Part shown: piece by piece, positions 43,107 through 50,800 of the stretch | How the letters are laid out: each line of letters starts with the position of its first letter | How positions within the stretch are numbered: position 1 is the first letter of the stretch | NCBI RefSeq assembly: GCF_024347635.1 | Contig: NZ_AP025511.1 | Span: 1,364,001 to 1,428,000 of the forward strand | DNA length: 64,000 nt | Reading direction: 5' to 3' | DNA from: Vibrio tasmaniensis | GTDB taxonomy: Bacteria; Pseudomonadota; Gammaproteobacteria; Enterobacterales; Vibrionaceae | The notes under the pieces: generated by a model | Databases searched by the model: none | What the model saw: only the letters and a program-made list of their open reading frames with translations | Told to the model about the DNA's origin: nothing | Program-made: the position numbers and the translations under genes

Positions 43107-44846
43107 ATGACTAAAAAGAATAAGCCGACAAAAATAGTGTTGGCACACATCAACGACACCCACTCATACTTTGAACCAACCTCATTACAGTTATCACTTA
43201 AAATGAACAGCCACATCATAGAACCTTATGTGAGTACTGGTGGCTTTGCTCGAATCTCAACACGCTTTAAGCAAATTGAACAAGATGCTCAGCGTCAGAA
43301 GGTTGGAACCCTGTTCCTGCATGCTGGTGACTGCTTTCAAGGCACTTTGTACTTCTCCTTATTCAAGGGAAAAGCCAACGCAGATCTGTTGAATGCCCTT
43401 AATATAGATGCCATGACTCTTGGCAACCATGAGTTAGACATGGGGAATGAGCCCGTTGCGATTTTCGCTAAAAGAATTAAATTTCCATTGTTAGCAGGTA
43501 ACTGGAACCTATCGAATGAGGATATCAATAAAACTCATACCTTAGCGGACAACGAAATTGTTAAGCCTTATCTGACTGTAACGCGAAGTGCCTCTTTTAT
43601 AACGAAAGAGTTTGATGGCGAGAAGGTTGCAATATTCGGCTTAAGCATCGACAAGATGGCAGGCATTGCTAATCCAGATATCGATACACCATTTGAAAAT
43701 GCTTTAGAAACCGCAAAAGCGACCATTGAGCAGATTCATAAAGCTGGCATCAACAAGATTGTGTTGCTCAGTCACCTTGGTTACGAAGCTGATTTAGAGC
43801 TAGCGGCCAACGTTTCAGGTATTGGCGTCATTGTTGGAGGGCATAGCCACCGTTTGCAAGGTGACTTCTCTGATATCGGCTTAGTTAAAGACGATGATTA
43901 CGGCGTGAAAGTCGGTGACACCTATGTAGTACAAGCGGGTTTCCACGCCATTAGCCTAGGGCACTGCGAAATCGAGTTCGATTCTCAAGGCAAAGTGACG
44001 CACTTTAACGGCAAAAATGAGCTGCTGTTAGGACGTCGACTGTTTATAGACGCGAAATTGAGTGAAGTAGGGCAAGACGATGCCCACGACATGGCGTGTG
44101 AGTTTTTAAACAATCACCCTAATATTGCAGTGTGTAAAAAAGATCCTGAGCTGCAGAGCATTCTGACGGATAAATACCAGCCGAGAGTTCGAAAACTTCA
44201 ACAACAAGTTATTGCTCATGCAGACACTACACTGCGCCATATTCGGATCCCGGATGAGAAAGGTCCAAGTCAGCTTGCTCCGTTGGTTGCTCAATCATTT
44301 CACTACTTGATGAATAAGAAAGGACATCAAGTTGAGTTTGCTATCCACAACTCTGGTGGAGTGCGAAATTCACTCAATAGTGGTGATGTATCCGTTGCCG
44401 ATATTGCCGGAAAACTACTACCGTTTGCCGTACCCATTGGTGTGTATGAAGTAAAAGGTGAAACGATCGCGGGTATGCTTGAAGGGGCAATCAATAACGC
44501 ATTGGATAATGGCGTTGTAGGGACAGGCTCAGGCAGCTTTCCTTATACGCATAACCTAAGGTTTTGTTACCACAAGGAAGCGCCTCTTGGGCATAGAATC
44601 CATCATTTAGAAATTCATTCTGAAGCATTGGGATGGCAGGCTGTTTCTCGAGATCGAGTCTATCGGGGCACGTCGTCAGCCTACACTATGAAAGGAAAAG
44701 AGGGCTATAACGCCGTTTTGGATATGATAGGTGATGGTGTGGTGACGACCGACTCAATGGCAGATTGTTTCATCGAGTTTCTACAAGACCACCCAGAGTC
44801 GCTTCAACACAATGAGCCATTAAATTGCATGGAGTGCTTTAGATAA
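43107..44846 (+). CDS. 5'-nucleotidase (UshA-family) without signal peptide
   Basis: The 579-residue protein has the metallophosphoesterase motifs in order: HINDTHSYFEP (DxH), HAGDCFQG, TLGNHELDMG, LLSHLGYEADL and GGHSHRL. A C-terminal 5'-nucleotidase domain follows (HNSGGVRNSLNSGDVSVADIAG, TSSAYTMKGKEGYN). UshA relatives hydrolyse nucleotides or UDP-sugars, usually in the periplasm. Here the N-terminus MTKKNKPTKIVLAHIND has no signal peptide, so a cytosolic enzyme is predicted. GAAGAAAAT precedes the ATG. Confidence 0.88.
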   Translation: MTKKNKPTKIVLAHINDTHSYFEPTSLQLSLKMNSHIIEPYVSTGGFARISTRFKQIEQDAQRQKVGTLFLHAGDCFQGTLYFSLFKGKANADLLNALNIDAMTLGNHELDMGNEPVAIFAKRIKFPLLAGNWNLSNEDINKTHTLADNEIVKPYLTVTRSASFITKEFDGEKVAIFGLSIDKMAGIANPDIDTPFENALETAKATIEQIHKAGINKIVLLSHLGYEADLELAANVSGIGVIVGGHSHRLQGDFSDIGLVKDDDYGVKVGDTYVVQAGFHAISLGHCEIEFDSQGKVTHFNGKNELLLGRRLFIDAKLSEVGQDDAHDMACEFLNNHPNIAVCKKDPELQSILTDKYQPRVRKLQQQVIAHADTTLRHIRIPDEKGPSQLAPLVAQSFHYLMNKKGHQVEFAIHNSGGVRNSLNSGDVSVADIAGKLLPFAVPIGVYEVKGETIAGMLEGAINNALDNGVVGTGSGSFPYTHNLRFCYHKEAPLGHRIHHLEIHSEALGWQAVSRDRVYRGTSSAYTMKGKEGYNAVLDMIGDGVVTTDSMADCFIEFLQDHPESLQHNEPLNCMECFR

Positions 44847-44847
44847 T

Positions 44848-44880
44848 CAGCAATAATACTTGTGCTTGATATTATTGCTG
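44848..44880 (+). terminator. Hairpin after the nucleotidase gene
   Basis: An 11-bp perfect stem (CAGCAATAATA / TATTATTGCTG, 11-base loop) begins just after the stop. It is AT-rich and followed by CAGTTTATTTA, so it is a moderate terminator candidate. Confidence 0.5.
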
Positions 44881-44948
44881 CAGTTTATTTATAAATTTGG
44901 CATTGTTTATGCTTTATTCCTGCAGGTCGCCTTCTTGTGGAGATAAAC

Positions 44949-45044
44949 ATGGATAAGAAAGATTGGTTAGATGCGGTAGCGGTTGTTGGCTGGGTATCGG
45001 TTTGGTCTGCGTTAGTGTATTTGATACCGACGGCAGGATTATAA
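44949..45044 (+). CDS. 31-aa single-pass membrane peptide, not previously called
   Basis: ATG 44949 is preceded by GTGGAGATAAAC, a good ribosome binding site, and runs to TAA 45042-45044. The peptide starts MDKKDWLDAV, then a continuous hydrophobic stretch of about 20 residues (AVVGWVSVWSALVYLIP). This is the standard form of small bacterial membrane peptides. A terminator follows at 45170. Function is unknown. Confidence 0.5.
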   Translation: MDKKDWLDAVAVVGWVSVWSALVYLIPTAGL

Positions 45045-45168
45045 TTTACGCAGAATTGTAATTTACTCAAAATTATAACTTGATCACGCAGTGCCATAGC
45101 GAGTTTGGATAGTGAATTTATTCTTAGAATCAATTCGAGTGTCTATTTGACAGAGTGGCATCAATAAG

Positions 45169-45190
45169 AAAGGAGCACTTGCTCCTTTTT
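45169..45190 (+). terminator. Terminator upstream of the terC leader
   Basis: AAGGAGC and GCTCCTT pair around ACTT and end in T5. It closes the upstream unit, so the terC transcript must begin after it. Confidence 0.88.
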
Positions 45191-45212
45191 GCATTTCTAG
45201 TGCAAATTTTTC

Positions 45213-45241
45213 TAGACGAAACAAAGATAGAGGAATATTAT
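45213..45241 (+). promoter_or_regulatory. Candidate promoter of the terC leader
   Basis: TAGACG (45213-45218) and TATTAT (45236-45241) are spaced by exactly 17 bp, and would start RNA within a few bases of the riboswitch P1 stem. The match to the -35 consensus is partial. Confidence 0.4.
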
Positions 45242-45242
45242 C

Positions 45243-45358
45243 CACGCGTTTGGGGAGTAGTTAGCGCAAGTTTACATATCGTCATCTCGTTAGGCCAAGA
45301 GTCTATCCGGTATGTAAAGGTGAAATCCCATATTTCACTTCAACGAGACCAACGCAAT
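45243..45358 (+). ncRNA. Manganese riboswitch (yybP-ykoY element)
   Basis: The leader carries the conserved pieces in order: GGGGAGTAG at 45252-45260, CGTCATC at about 45280 and GAGACC at 45345-45350. P1 forms between GCGTTTGG (45246-45253) and CCAACGC (45349-45355). This is the yybP-ykoY aptamer, which senses Mn2+ and in E. coli controls alx and mntP. It precedes a TerC/Alx gene, the expected partner. Two hairpins follow, the last just before the ribosome binding site. Confidence 0.85.
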
Positions 45359-45397
45359 CACAATCAAGATCCGTCGTGGAACTTGATAGTTTTGTTT

Positions 45398-45436
45398 GCG
45401 GAAGGTCTTTGTACAGTTCTTCCGCCCGGAGGAATA
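45398..45436 (+). promoter_or_regulatory. Expression-platform hairpin and ribosome binding site of terC
   Basis: GCGGAAG (from about 45399) pairs with CTTCCGC (45419-45425), immediately followed by GGAGG at 45428-45432 and ATG 45437. A switch that frees or buries this site on Mn2+ binding is the likely control mode. Confidence 0.6.
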
Positions 45437-46438
45437 ATGAACTCAACTCAATCTCTATTATCTACACATAGTGAATCCTTTTTTTCATCGCCAATCATGA
45501 CGACTTATGCGGGCTTTTTCCTGCTGACAGTCATTCTCGTCTCTATTGATATCTATCAGACTCGTGGTGGTAGTGTAACCATCAAGAAAGCGGCAATTTG
45601 GAGCGTTTTCTGGTTTGTGCTCGCGTTTTTATTTGCTGGTTCCATTTACCTATTTTGGGACATCTATGCGCCGAATAGTGAATACACAGCCCAAAAAGCA
45701 ACCGTGTCATTTATTACCGGTTACTTGCTAGAAAAATCATTGAGCGTAGACAACTTGTTTGTTTTCGCGATGATCTTTGCTCAATACCAAGTTCCTGAGC
45801 ATCTAAGACCTCGTGCGCTTCTTTGGGGCGTAATTGGTGCATTGGTGCTTCGTGCAATTATGATCGCATTAGGTGCTCAGCTCTTGGCTGAATACCACTG
45901 GGTGCTTTATGTATTTGCTGCGTTCCTAATTGGTACAGGTATTAAACTGGCGCTAGATAAGGGCGAAGAGGAGAGTGTGAATACGCTACCTGAGAAGTTA
46001 CTTCGTAAAGTGATGCCTGTGACAGAAGACTTCCAAGGTCCTGCATTAATGGTTAAACAGGGTGCAAAATGGGCATTCACTCCAATGATGTTGGTGATCG
46101 GCGCGATTGCAGTCATGGACGTGATGTTTGCATTGGATTCTATCCCTGCCATTTTCGCTGTTACGCGAGAGCCATTCTTAGTACTGGCCGCGAACGTATT
46201 TGCATTGCTTGGCCTTCGTTCATTGTACTTTGTTCTTCAGGGCATGATGGATAAGTTCATTTACTTGAAACCTGCATTGGCATTCATCATGGTCTTCATC
46301 GGTGTAAAAATGCTACTGGTTGACAGTGAGTGGGCTATCCCAACTTATTGGTCGCTAGCAGTGCTGGTTTCTACGATGACGATTGCAGTTATAGCGTCGG
46401 TTTATGTGAAGAAGCCAGCTATTGAACAAGTAAATTAA
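45437..46438 (+). CDS. alx: TerC/Alx-family membrane protein
   Basis: This protein of 333 residues has eight or nine membrane helices and the TerC signatures EKSLSVDNLFVFAMIF and DVMFALDSIPAIFAVT, with conserved acidic residues thought to bind metal. Relatives such as Alx export manganese or help load it onto exported proteins. GGAGG five bases upstream of ATG 45437 fixes the start. An open frame from 45155 runs through the riboswitch and is not translated. The Mn2+ riboswitch upstream agrees with a manganese role. Confidence 0.9.
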   Translation: MNSTQSLLSTHSESFFSSPIMTTYAGFFLLTVILVSIDIYQTRGGSVTIKKAAIWSVFWFVLAFLFAGSIYLFWDIYAPNSEYTAQKATVSFITGYLLEKSLSVDNLFVFAMIFAQYQVPEHLRPRALLWGVIGALVLRAIMIALGAQLLAEYHWVLYVFAAFLIGTGIKLALDKGEEESVNTLPEKLLRKVMPVTEDFQGPALMVKQGAKWAFTPMMLVIGAIAVMDVMFALDSIPAIFAVTREPFLVLAANVFALLGLRSLYFVLQGMMDKFIYLKPALAFIMVFIGVKMLLVDSEWAIPTYWSLAVLVSTMTIAVIASVYVKKPAIEQVN

Positions 46439-46751
46439 AAACAAATATAACTTATCGAAAAATCCATAATGAACACGTGGCTGATGAAGTGGAAAATTTA
46501 TTTATGTAAATTTTATGTGACATCAGCCACCGTTGTTTGAGGGTTAATTGTACTAAATGCATGATATTAACGTCATTGTGAATTTATACCCACCATTTGT
46601 GAATATCTATTTTCATGCGTTGTTAACGGCTTGTTTTATTAGAAAAACTAATCTGAATATCCAAATTTAGTCATTTTTTAACGTGCAAAAAATCACCTAA
46701 TATTCTTGTCATCAGAACGAACCACTTAAACAAATTTATAGAGAGGCAATC
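46439..46751. other. Intergenic region between terC and the DUF1127-like gene
   Basis: These 313 bp hold a long nested hairpin (46477-46530). The rest is AT-rich and should carry the promoter of the small gene at 46752. No further RNA family or operator is recognised. Confidence 0.5.
46477..46530. repeat. Nested perfect hairpin downstream of terC
   Basis: Outer arms GTGGCTGATG (46477-46486) and CATCAGCCAC (46521-46530) pair perfectly. Inside a symmetric six-by-six internal loop is a second perfect stem, AAAATTTA / TAAATTTT, with a six-base loop. There is no T run, so it is not a standard terminator. Confidence 0.75.
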
Positions 46752-46940
46752 ATGGCTCAAGCAATGCAAATGAATACTATCGCTGTTCCTAACTCTATGG
46801 ATAAGAAGACCTACTCGGTTAACTTCAAAGGATTGATTGCACACATTTTCGATATTCTTTTTGTAGACAACTCTCCACGTAGTTACTACTCAAGCGAACT
46901 ATCTGGTCACATGCAACGCGATATCGGTATCAACCGTTAA
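46752..46940 (+). CDS. DUF1127-like small protein
   Basis: This 62-residue protein ends SSELSGHMQRDIGINR, the Asp-Ile-Gly-x-x-Arg tail typical of DUF1127/YjiS proteins, after a hydrophobic helix (FKGLIAHIFDILFV). Some family members bind RNA and affect phosphate or nitrogen physiology, but this protein's role is unknown. AGAGAGGC before the ATG is a good ribosome binding site. A terminator follows 40 bp after the stop. Confidence 0.75.
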   Translation: MAQAMQMNTIAVPNSMDKKTYSVNFKGLIAHIFDILFVDNSPRSYYSSELSGHMQRDIGINR

Positions 46941-46981
46941 TCTCTGCGTTAACATGTAAAAATATAGAATTTTAAGAAAAC

Positions 46982-47006
46982 GCCAGCTTCTGAAGCTGGC
47001 ATTTTT
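46982..47006 (+). terminator. Terminator of the DUF1127-like gene
   Basis: GCCAGCTT / AAGCTGGC pair around CTG and are followed by ATTTTT. Confidence 0.9.
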
Positions 47007-47114
47007 GTATCTGAAAGAAGCTGTGTATCTGGAATAAGCTTTGCATCTCAAAGAAACTAAGCATTTGAAATAAACCCAGCACCTGAAATAAACTCAGCAC
47101 CTGAAAGAAAAATC
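47007..47114. repeat. Six tandem copies of an 18-bp repeat
   Basis: Six consecutive 18-bp units start at 47007, 47025, 47043, 47061, 47079 and 47097 with consensus GCACCTGAAATAAACTCA (first copies start GTATCTG). They begin immediately after the T run of the terminator. The period is a multiple of three, so a minus-strand frame (46972-47169) reads as FQVLSL-type hexapeptides. I do not call that frame a gene. Confidence 0.9.
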
Positions 47115-47172
47115 TAGGCATAACGGTCTGTATTTGAGCGCCAGTAAATTCGCTTTGTACAAGGATCACGGT

Positions 47173-47913
47173 ATGTCACACGCCAGTCGCAACTCACCAT
47201 TGATTAAATTCTGTTTATTTGCCTTACCGATCGGCTTTTACTCTTCTGTGTCGAATGCACAAACCTGGAGTAATGAAGGTCAACCTGCGCAGGTTATCGA
47301 ACTGTTCACCTCTGAAGGTTGTTCAAGTTGTCCGCCTGCTGATGCCTACCTTAGTACTTTTGAAGACCACCCTAATCTTTGGACACAAGTCATTCCGCTC
47401 GCCTATCACGTCGATTACTGGGATTACCTAGGGTGGGGAGACAAATTCGCTAGCAAGGCATTCAGTCAGAAGCAACGCTTGTACAAAGCTTATGGAGTAA
47501 CAAGTGGCGTTTATACTCCGGGCTTTATCGTCGATGGCAAAGAGTGGCGCGGTTACTTTAACTGGCTCGATAGAAATCTCCCTTCGATCCAACAACAAAG
47601 TAACCCTAAGCTAACCGTCAATCATAAAGGCGATACGTTCAGTGTGAATTACGAAGGTAAAGGGGATTATGTCGCTCATATTGCCTTGTTGGCGATGAAC
47701 GAAGTCACCACCGTTAAAGCGGGCGAGAACAGAGGTAAGAAACTTGAGCACGATTTTGTCGTGGTTTACGACGGCTATCAACGTGGTGAATCTGAATGGC
47801 AATTCAATATCGATTTCTCTCTTTTAGTCACCACACCAGACGCCGTCGCCGTGTGGTTAACTGAACCTAACTCGTATACACCGGAACAAACGGTAGCAGG
47901 ATGGCTGAATTAA
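47173..47913 (+). CDS. DUF1223 thioredoxin-like secreted protein
   Basis: This 246-residue protein has a signal peptide (hydrophobic stretch ending SVSNAQT). The DUF1223 core has a thioredoxin-like CxxC (FTSEGCSSCPPADAYL) and family motifs YHVDYWDYLGWGD and VYTPGFIVDG. It is predicted to act in periplasmic or extracytoplasmic redox chemistry with unknown substrate. The frame opens at 47134, but AAGGA seven bases upstream of ATG 47173 makes that the better start. Confidence 0.85.
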   Translation: MSHASRNSPLIKFCLFALPIGFYSSVSNAQTWSNEGQPAQVIELFTSEGCSSCPPADAYLSTFEDHPNLWTQVIPLAYHVDYWDYLGWGDKFASKAFSQKQRLYKAYGVTSGVYTPGFIVDGKEWRGYFNWLDRNLPSIQQQSNPKLTVNHKGDTFSVNYEGKGDYVAHIALLAMNEVTTVKAGENRGKKLEHDFVVVYDGYQRGESEWQFNIDFSLLVTTPDAVAVWLTEPNSYTPEQTVAGWLN

Positions 47914-48056
47914 ACTTGCGATAACGTGATAGCTGGGTGTGTTGTAGTAGGGGCTAATTGCTAAAACACGAGAGAAAGGGGCGATTTAGTTACGTAATAC
48001 TGCTGAAATACGTTAATATAGCGCGCTAATATTTTAGCTTTGAGTTCCTGCAATTA

Positions 48057-49346
48057 ATGACTAACACCACAACACCAACCAACTTCTCTGATCTTGGCTT
48101 AATCTCTCCTTTGATGGCTCGTCTTACCGAGCTTGAATACCAACAGCCAACGCCTATCCAAGCGCAAGTTATTCCAAGTGTGTTAGCAGGACGCGACCTA
48201 ATTGCAGGCGCAAATACAGGTTCAGGTAAAACTGCAGCATTTGCACTGCCGCTGTTACAACAAATCCATGAAGCTGCACCTTTAGACCGAAGAGCAGGCA
48301 AAGGTAACTTTGTGTCCGGCCTTATCTTAGTTCCTACTCGTGAACTTGCTAAGCAAGTCGCTGACAGTGTTAAGTCTTACGCTGTGCATTTCAATGGTGC
48401 GATTAAAACGGTTTGTGTATTTGGTGGTGTATCGGTCAACACTCAGATGCAAGCGCTACGTGGCGGCACAGACATCTTGGTGGCAACACCGGGTCGTTTG
48501 CTTGATCTAATCTCAAGCAACGCTATCAAACTCGATAAAGTAAAAACGTTAGTGCTTGATGAAGCTGACCGAATGTTGAGCCTTGGCTTTACCGAAGAGC
48601 TCGACGCGATCTTGAAGCTGCTGCCAAGCAAGAAGCAAACTCTGTTGTTCTCTGCGACTTTCCCTGAGCAAGTTAAAACGTTGACTCACGAATTACTGAA
48701 CGACCCAATTGAAGTCCAACTTCAAAGTGCCAATGCGAGCACGCTAGTTCAGCGAGTATTCGAAGTCGAAAAAGGCCGTAAGACAGCTTTGTTAGCGCAC
48801 CTGATTCAACAGCACGAATGGCGACAAGCTCTGATCTTCGTTAACGCGAAGAACAGCTGTGAACATTTGGCAGACAAGCTATACAAGCGCGGTATCATTG
48901 CAGAAGTATTCCACGGTGATAAAGGTCAGGGTTCACGTACTCGTATCTTAGAAGATTTTAAATCTGGCGAGATTGACGTTCTGATCGCGACAGACATCGC
49001 AGCTCGTGGTCTGGATATTGAAAAGCTTCCTGTAGTAATCAACTTTGACTTACCACGTAGTCCATCAGACTACATGCACCGTATTGGCCGAAGCGGTCGT
49101 GCGGGTGAGGTGGGCCTTGCGTTATCACTAATCGATCACGAAGATTACCACCACTTCACAATCATCGAGAAGAAGAACAAAATTCGTCTTGAGCGCGAGC
49201 AAATTGAAGGCTTTGAAGTGGATGAAGAGGCAACCGCTGCACTTGTTGCTGCGCTAAAACCCGTAGCGCCACCGGCTGGTACAGGCAAGAAGAAGAAAAA
49301 GAAAAAACCACAGACTAACCAAGATGTTTGGTTGAGAAATAACTGA
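48057..49346 (+). CDS. DEAD-box RNA helicase, RhlE-like (second copy)
   Basis: This 429-residue helicase has complete motifs: Q motif around QQPTPIQAQVIP, Walker A ANTGSGKT, PTRELAKQ, TPGRLLD, DEAD, SAT, ARGLD and HRIGRSGRAGE. It is distinct from the copy at 25665, with a Lys-rich C-terminus (GKKKKKKKP) for RNA binding. It likely aids RNA remodelling, perhaps in the cold or in ribosome assembly, though this copy's specific targets are unknown. Confidence 0.88.
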   Translation: MTNTTTPTNFSDLGLISPLMARLTELEYQQPTPIQAQVIPSVLAGRDLIAGANTGSGKTAAFALPLLQQIHEAAPLDRRAGKGNFVSGLILVPTRELAKQVADSVKSYAVHFNGAIKTVCVFGGVSVNTQMQALRGGTDILVATPGRLLDLISSNAIKLDKVKTLVLDEADRMLSLGFTEELDAILKLLPSKKQTLLFSATFPEQVKTLTHELLNDPIEVQLQSANASTLVQRVFEVEKGRKTALLAHLIQQHEWRQALIFVNAKNSCEHLADKLYKRGIIAEVFHGDKGQGSRTRILEDFKSGEIDVLIATDIAARGLDIEKLPVVINFDLPRSPSDYMHRIGRSGRAGEVGLALSLIDHEDYHHFTIIEKKNKIRLEREQIEGFEVDEEATAALVAALKPVAPPAGTGKKKKKKKPQTNQDVWLRNN

Positions 49347-49374
49347 TTTTGAGTCAGTAAAAAATAGATTTTTT

Positions 49375-49399
49375 AAAGGCGCTTAATTGCGCCTTTTTT
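49375..49399. terminator. Terminator after the helicase gene
   Basis: AAAGGCGC / GCGCCTTT stem with a TTAATT loop and T6. It lies between the plus helicase and the minus aaeB-like gene. Confidence 0.92.
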
Positions 49400-49431
49400 G
49401 TGCCTGTCGTTCGGTTCTTAAAATAACGTGC

Positions 49432-50796
49432 TTAAGCAGCGCTCTTTACTCTGAAGAGGTCAGTAAATAGCTTAGCGATCATCAAGACAACAAGGACTGT
49501 GGTCAACATCAGCAATGGTGTTTGAATCTGATAAACTGGTGTTAGATTGAGCGCGCCAGATGTCAGGACGACCAACAAGTTAATGCCAAGTATTCGGTGT
49601 ACCATCAGTTTAGGTGTTGCGAACACTTTCCATATCACCATGCTATTAATGAAATAGAACAGTGCCAATTGCCACAATTCAGTCATCATCGGCATGATAA
49701 ACACGTATTGAAGTAAAATAATGGTACCCGTGCCTATCACCCCGAAAAACGCATCTTTGATAACACTTGGTGGCATCGTCGGCAACATGGAAGAAAATAC
49801 GCCTGCAATCATCGGAAAAATAAAACCACCCGGAACAGGTAGATATATCCAAACCAATAGCGACGTTACGAACATCGAGACACCTTGTAAAACCTTTCTC
49901 CCATCCTCATTCAGATGTTGAACAAAGGTACGGTGCTCATGGTGCCAAGAAACGTTTATCTTCTCACTCTTCACAAACGGCACATCATCAATCAATAACA
50001 AGTGTGGCGCCAGCAATTCTAATTTTTCCAGTTTTTCGGTGAGAATTGGCCAATCAATAGCTTGAGTTAGCTCATCTGAGGCGAGTTCAAGCAGTCGAGC
50101 CTGAATATGCGCCATTTCATGGATTCTCAAACGCCAGTCTAGAATATTCGCTTTAAGGTGATAACTGCCGTTTAATGGTAAATCTAGCAGTTGGTAAAGC
50201 TTATCAATATTCGCGGTGTTGGATTCTAAGGCTTCTATATCCAAGCTGTCGGTGTTACGCATTGCAGTTAACAATGTCTCTCTGCTTACTTCAAAGCGCT
50301 GTACAAAGTTTTGTTCAGTGGTTACCGGCCAGATAAGACGATAAACAATTGAGAAGGTGATAACGCCTAGCAAAGTTTCTTGTATTCGTAGCACCGCAAA
50401 ATAAAATGTAATTTGGTTATCGAATCCGCCCATGCACGAGATGATGGAGCAGACAGCAAAGCCTATAGAAAAGACATAACCGTATTTTTCATCACTCGAC
50501 ATGAAGATGCATGTACCAAGAAATAAGGTGAAAAACATCAGAAATAGAAAGCGGTCCTGAGAAAACATCGCAATCAAGAAAAACGCATAACCCGTCCCTA
50601 ACAAGGTTCCCATTAGTCGGTTATGGCCTTTGTTTATTGAATGGGCAAAACTCTCGTTCAATGCCATGACTGCAACCGCAATTGCCGCCCAGTACGGCTT
50701 TTCCCACTGAAACCACAACGCAAGACAGATAGAGATAACAATAGCGAGAGAAGCCTTAATTGCTTCTTTGGTCGATGCATTGAACATAAAAGCCAT
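49432..50796 (-). CDS. FUSC-family inner-membrane efflux protein, AaeB-like
   Basis: The 454-residue protein has two clusters of about five or six membrane helices (about 12-160 and 305-445) flanking a cytosolic domain, the FUSC/AaeB plan. E. coli AaeB is 655 residues, so this is a short form. With the adaptor (50801) and the DUF1656 peptide (51672) it forms an aaeXAB-like operon exporting aromatic acids or similar. The start is either Met1 or Met4. The gap to the upstream adaptor gene is 4 bp, a tight operon. Confidence 0.85.
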   Translation of the reverse strand: MAFMFNASTKEAIKASLAIVISICLALWFQWEKPYWAAIAVAVMALNESFAHSINKGHNRLMGTLLGTGYAFFLIAMFSQDRFLFLMFFTLFLGTCIFMSSDEKYGYVFSIGFAVCSIISCMGGFDNQITFYFAVLRIQETLLGVITFSIVYRLIWPVTTEQNFVQRFEVSRETLLTAMRNTDSLDIEALESNTANIDKLYQLLDLPLNGSYHLKANILDWRLRIHEMAHIQARLLELASDELTQAIDWPILTEKLEKLELLAPHLLLIDDVPFVKSEKINVSWHHEHRTFVQHLNEDGRKVLQGVSMFVTSLLVWIYLPVPGGFIFPMIAGVFSSMLPTMPPSVIKDAFFGVIGTGTIILLQYVFIMPMMTELWQLALFYFINSMVIWKVFATPKLMVHRILGINLLVVLTSGALNLTPVYQIQTPLLMLTTVLVVLMIAKLFTDLFRVKSAA

Positions 50797-50800
50797 CCAA

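Noticed and set aside
45155..45436. N-terminal extension of the TerC protein
   Set aside because: The extension runs through the Mn2+ riboswitch, has no family match and the best binding site is right before ATG 45437.
46972..47169. 65-codon minus-strand frame with hexapeptide repeats
   Set aside because: It overlaps the terminator hairpin of the plus-strand gene and its pattern comes only from the 18-bp DNA repeat. Transcript data could overturn this.
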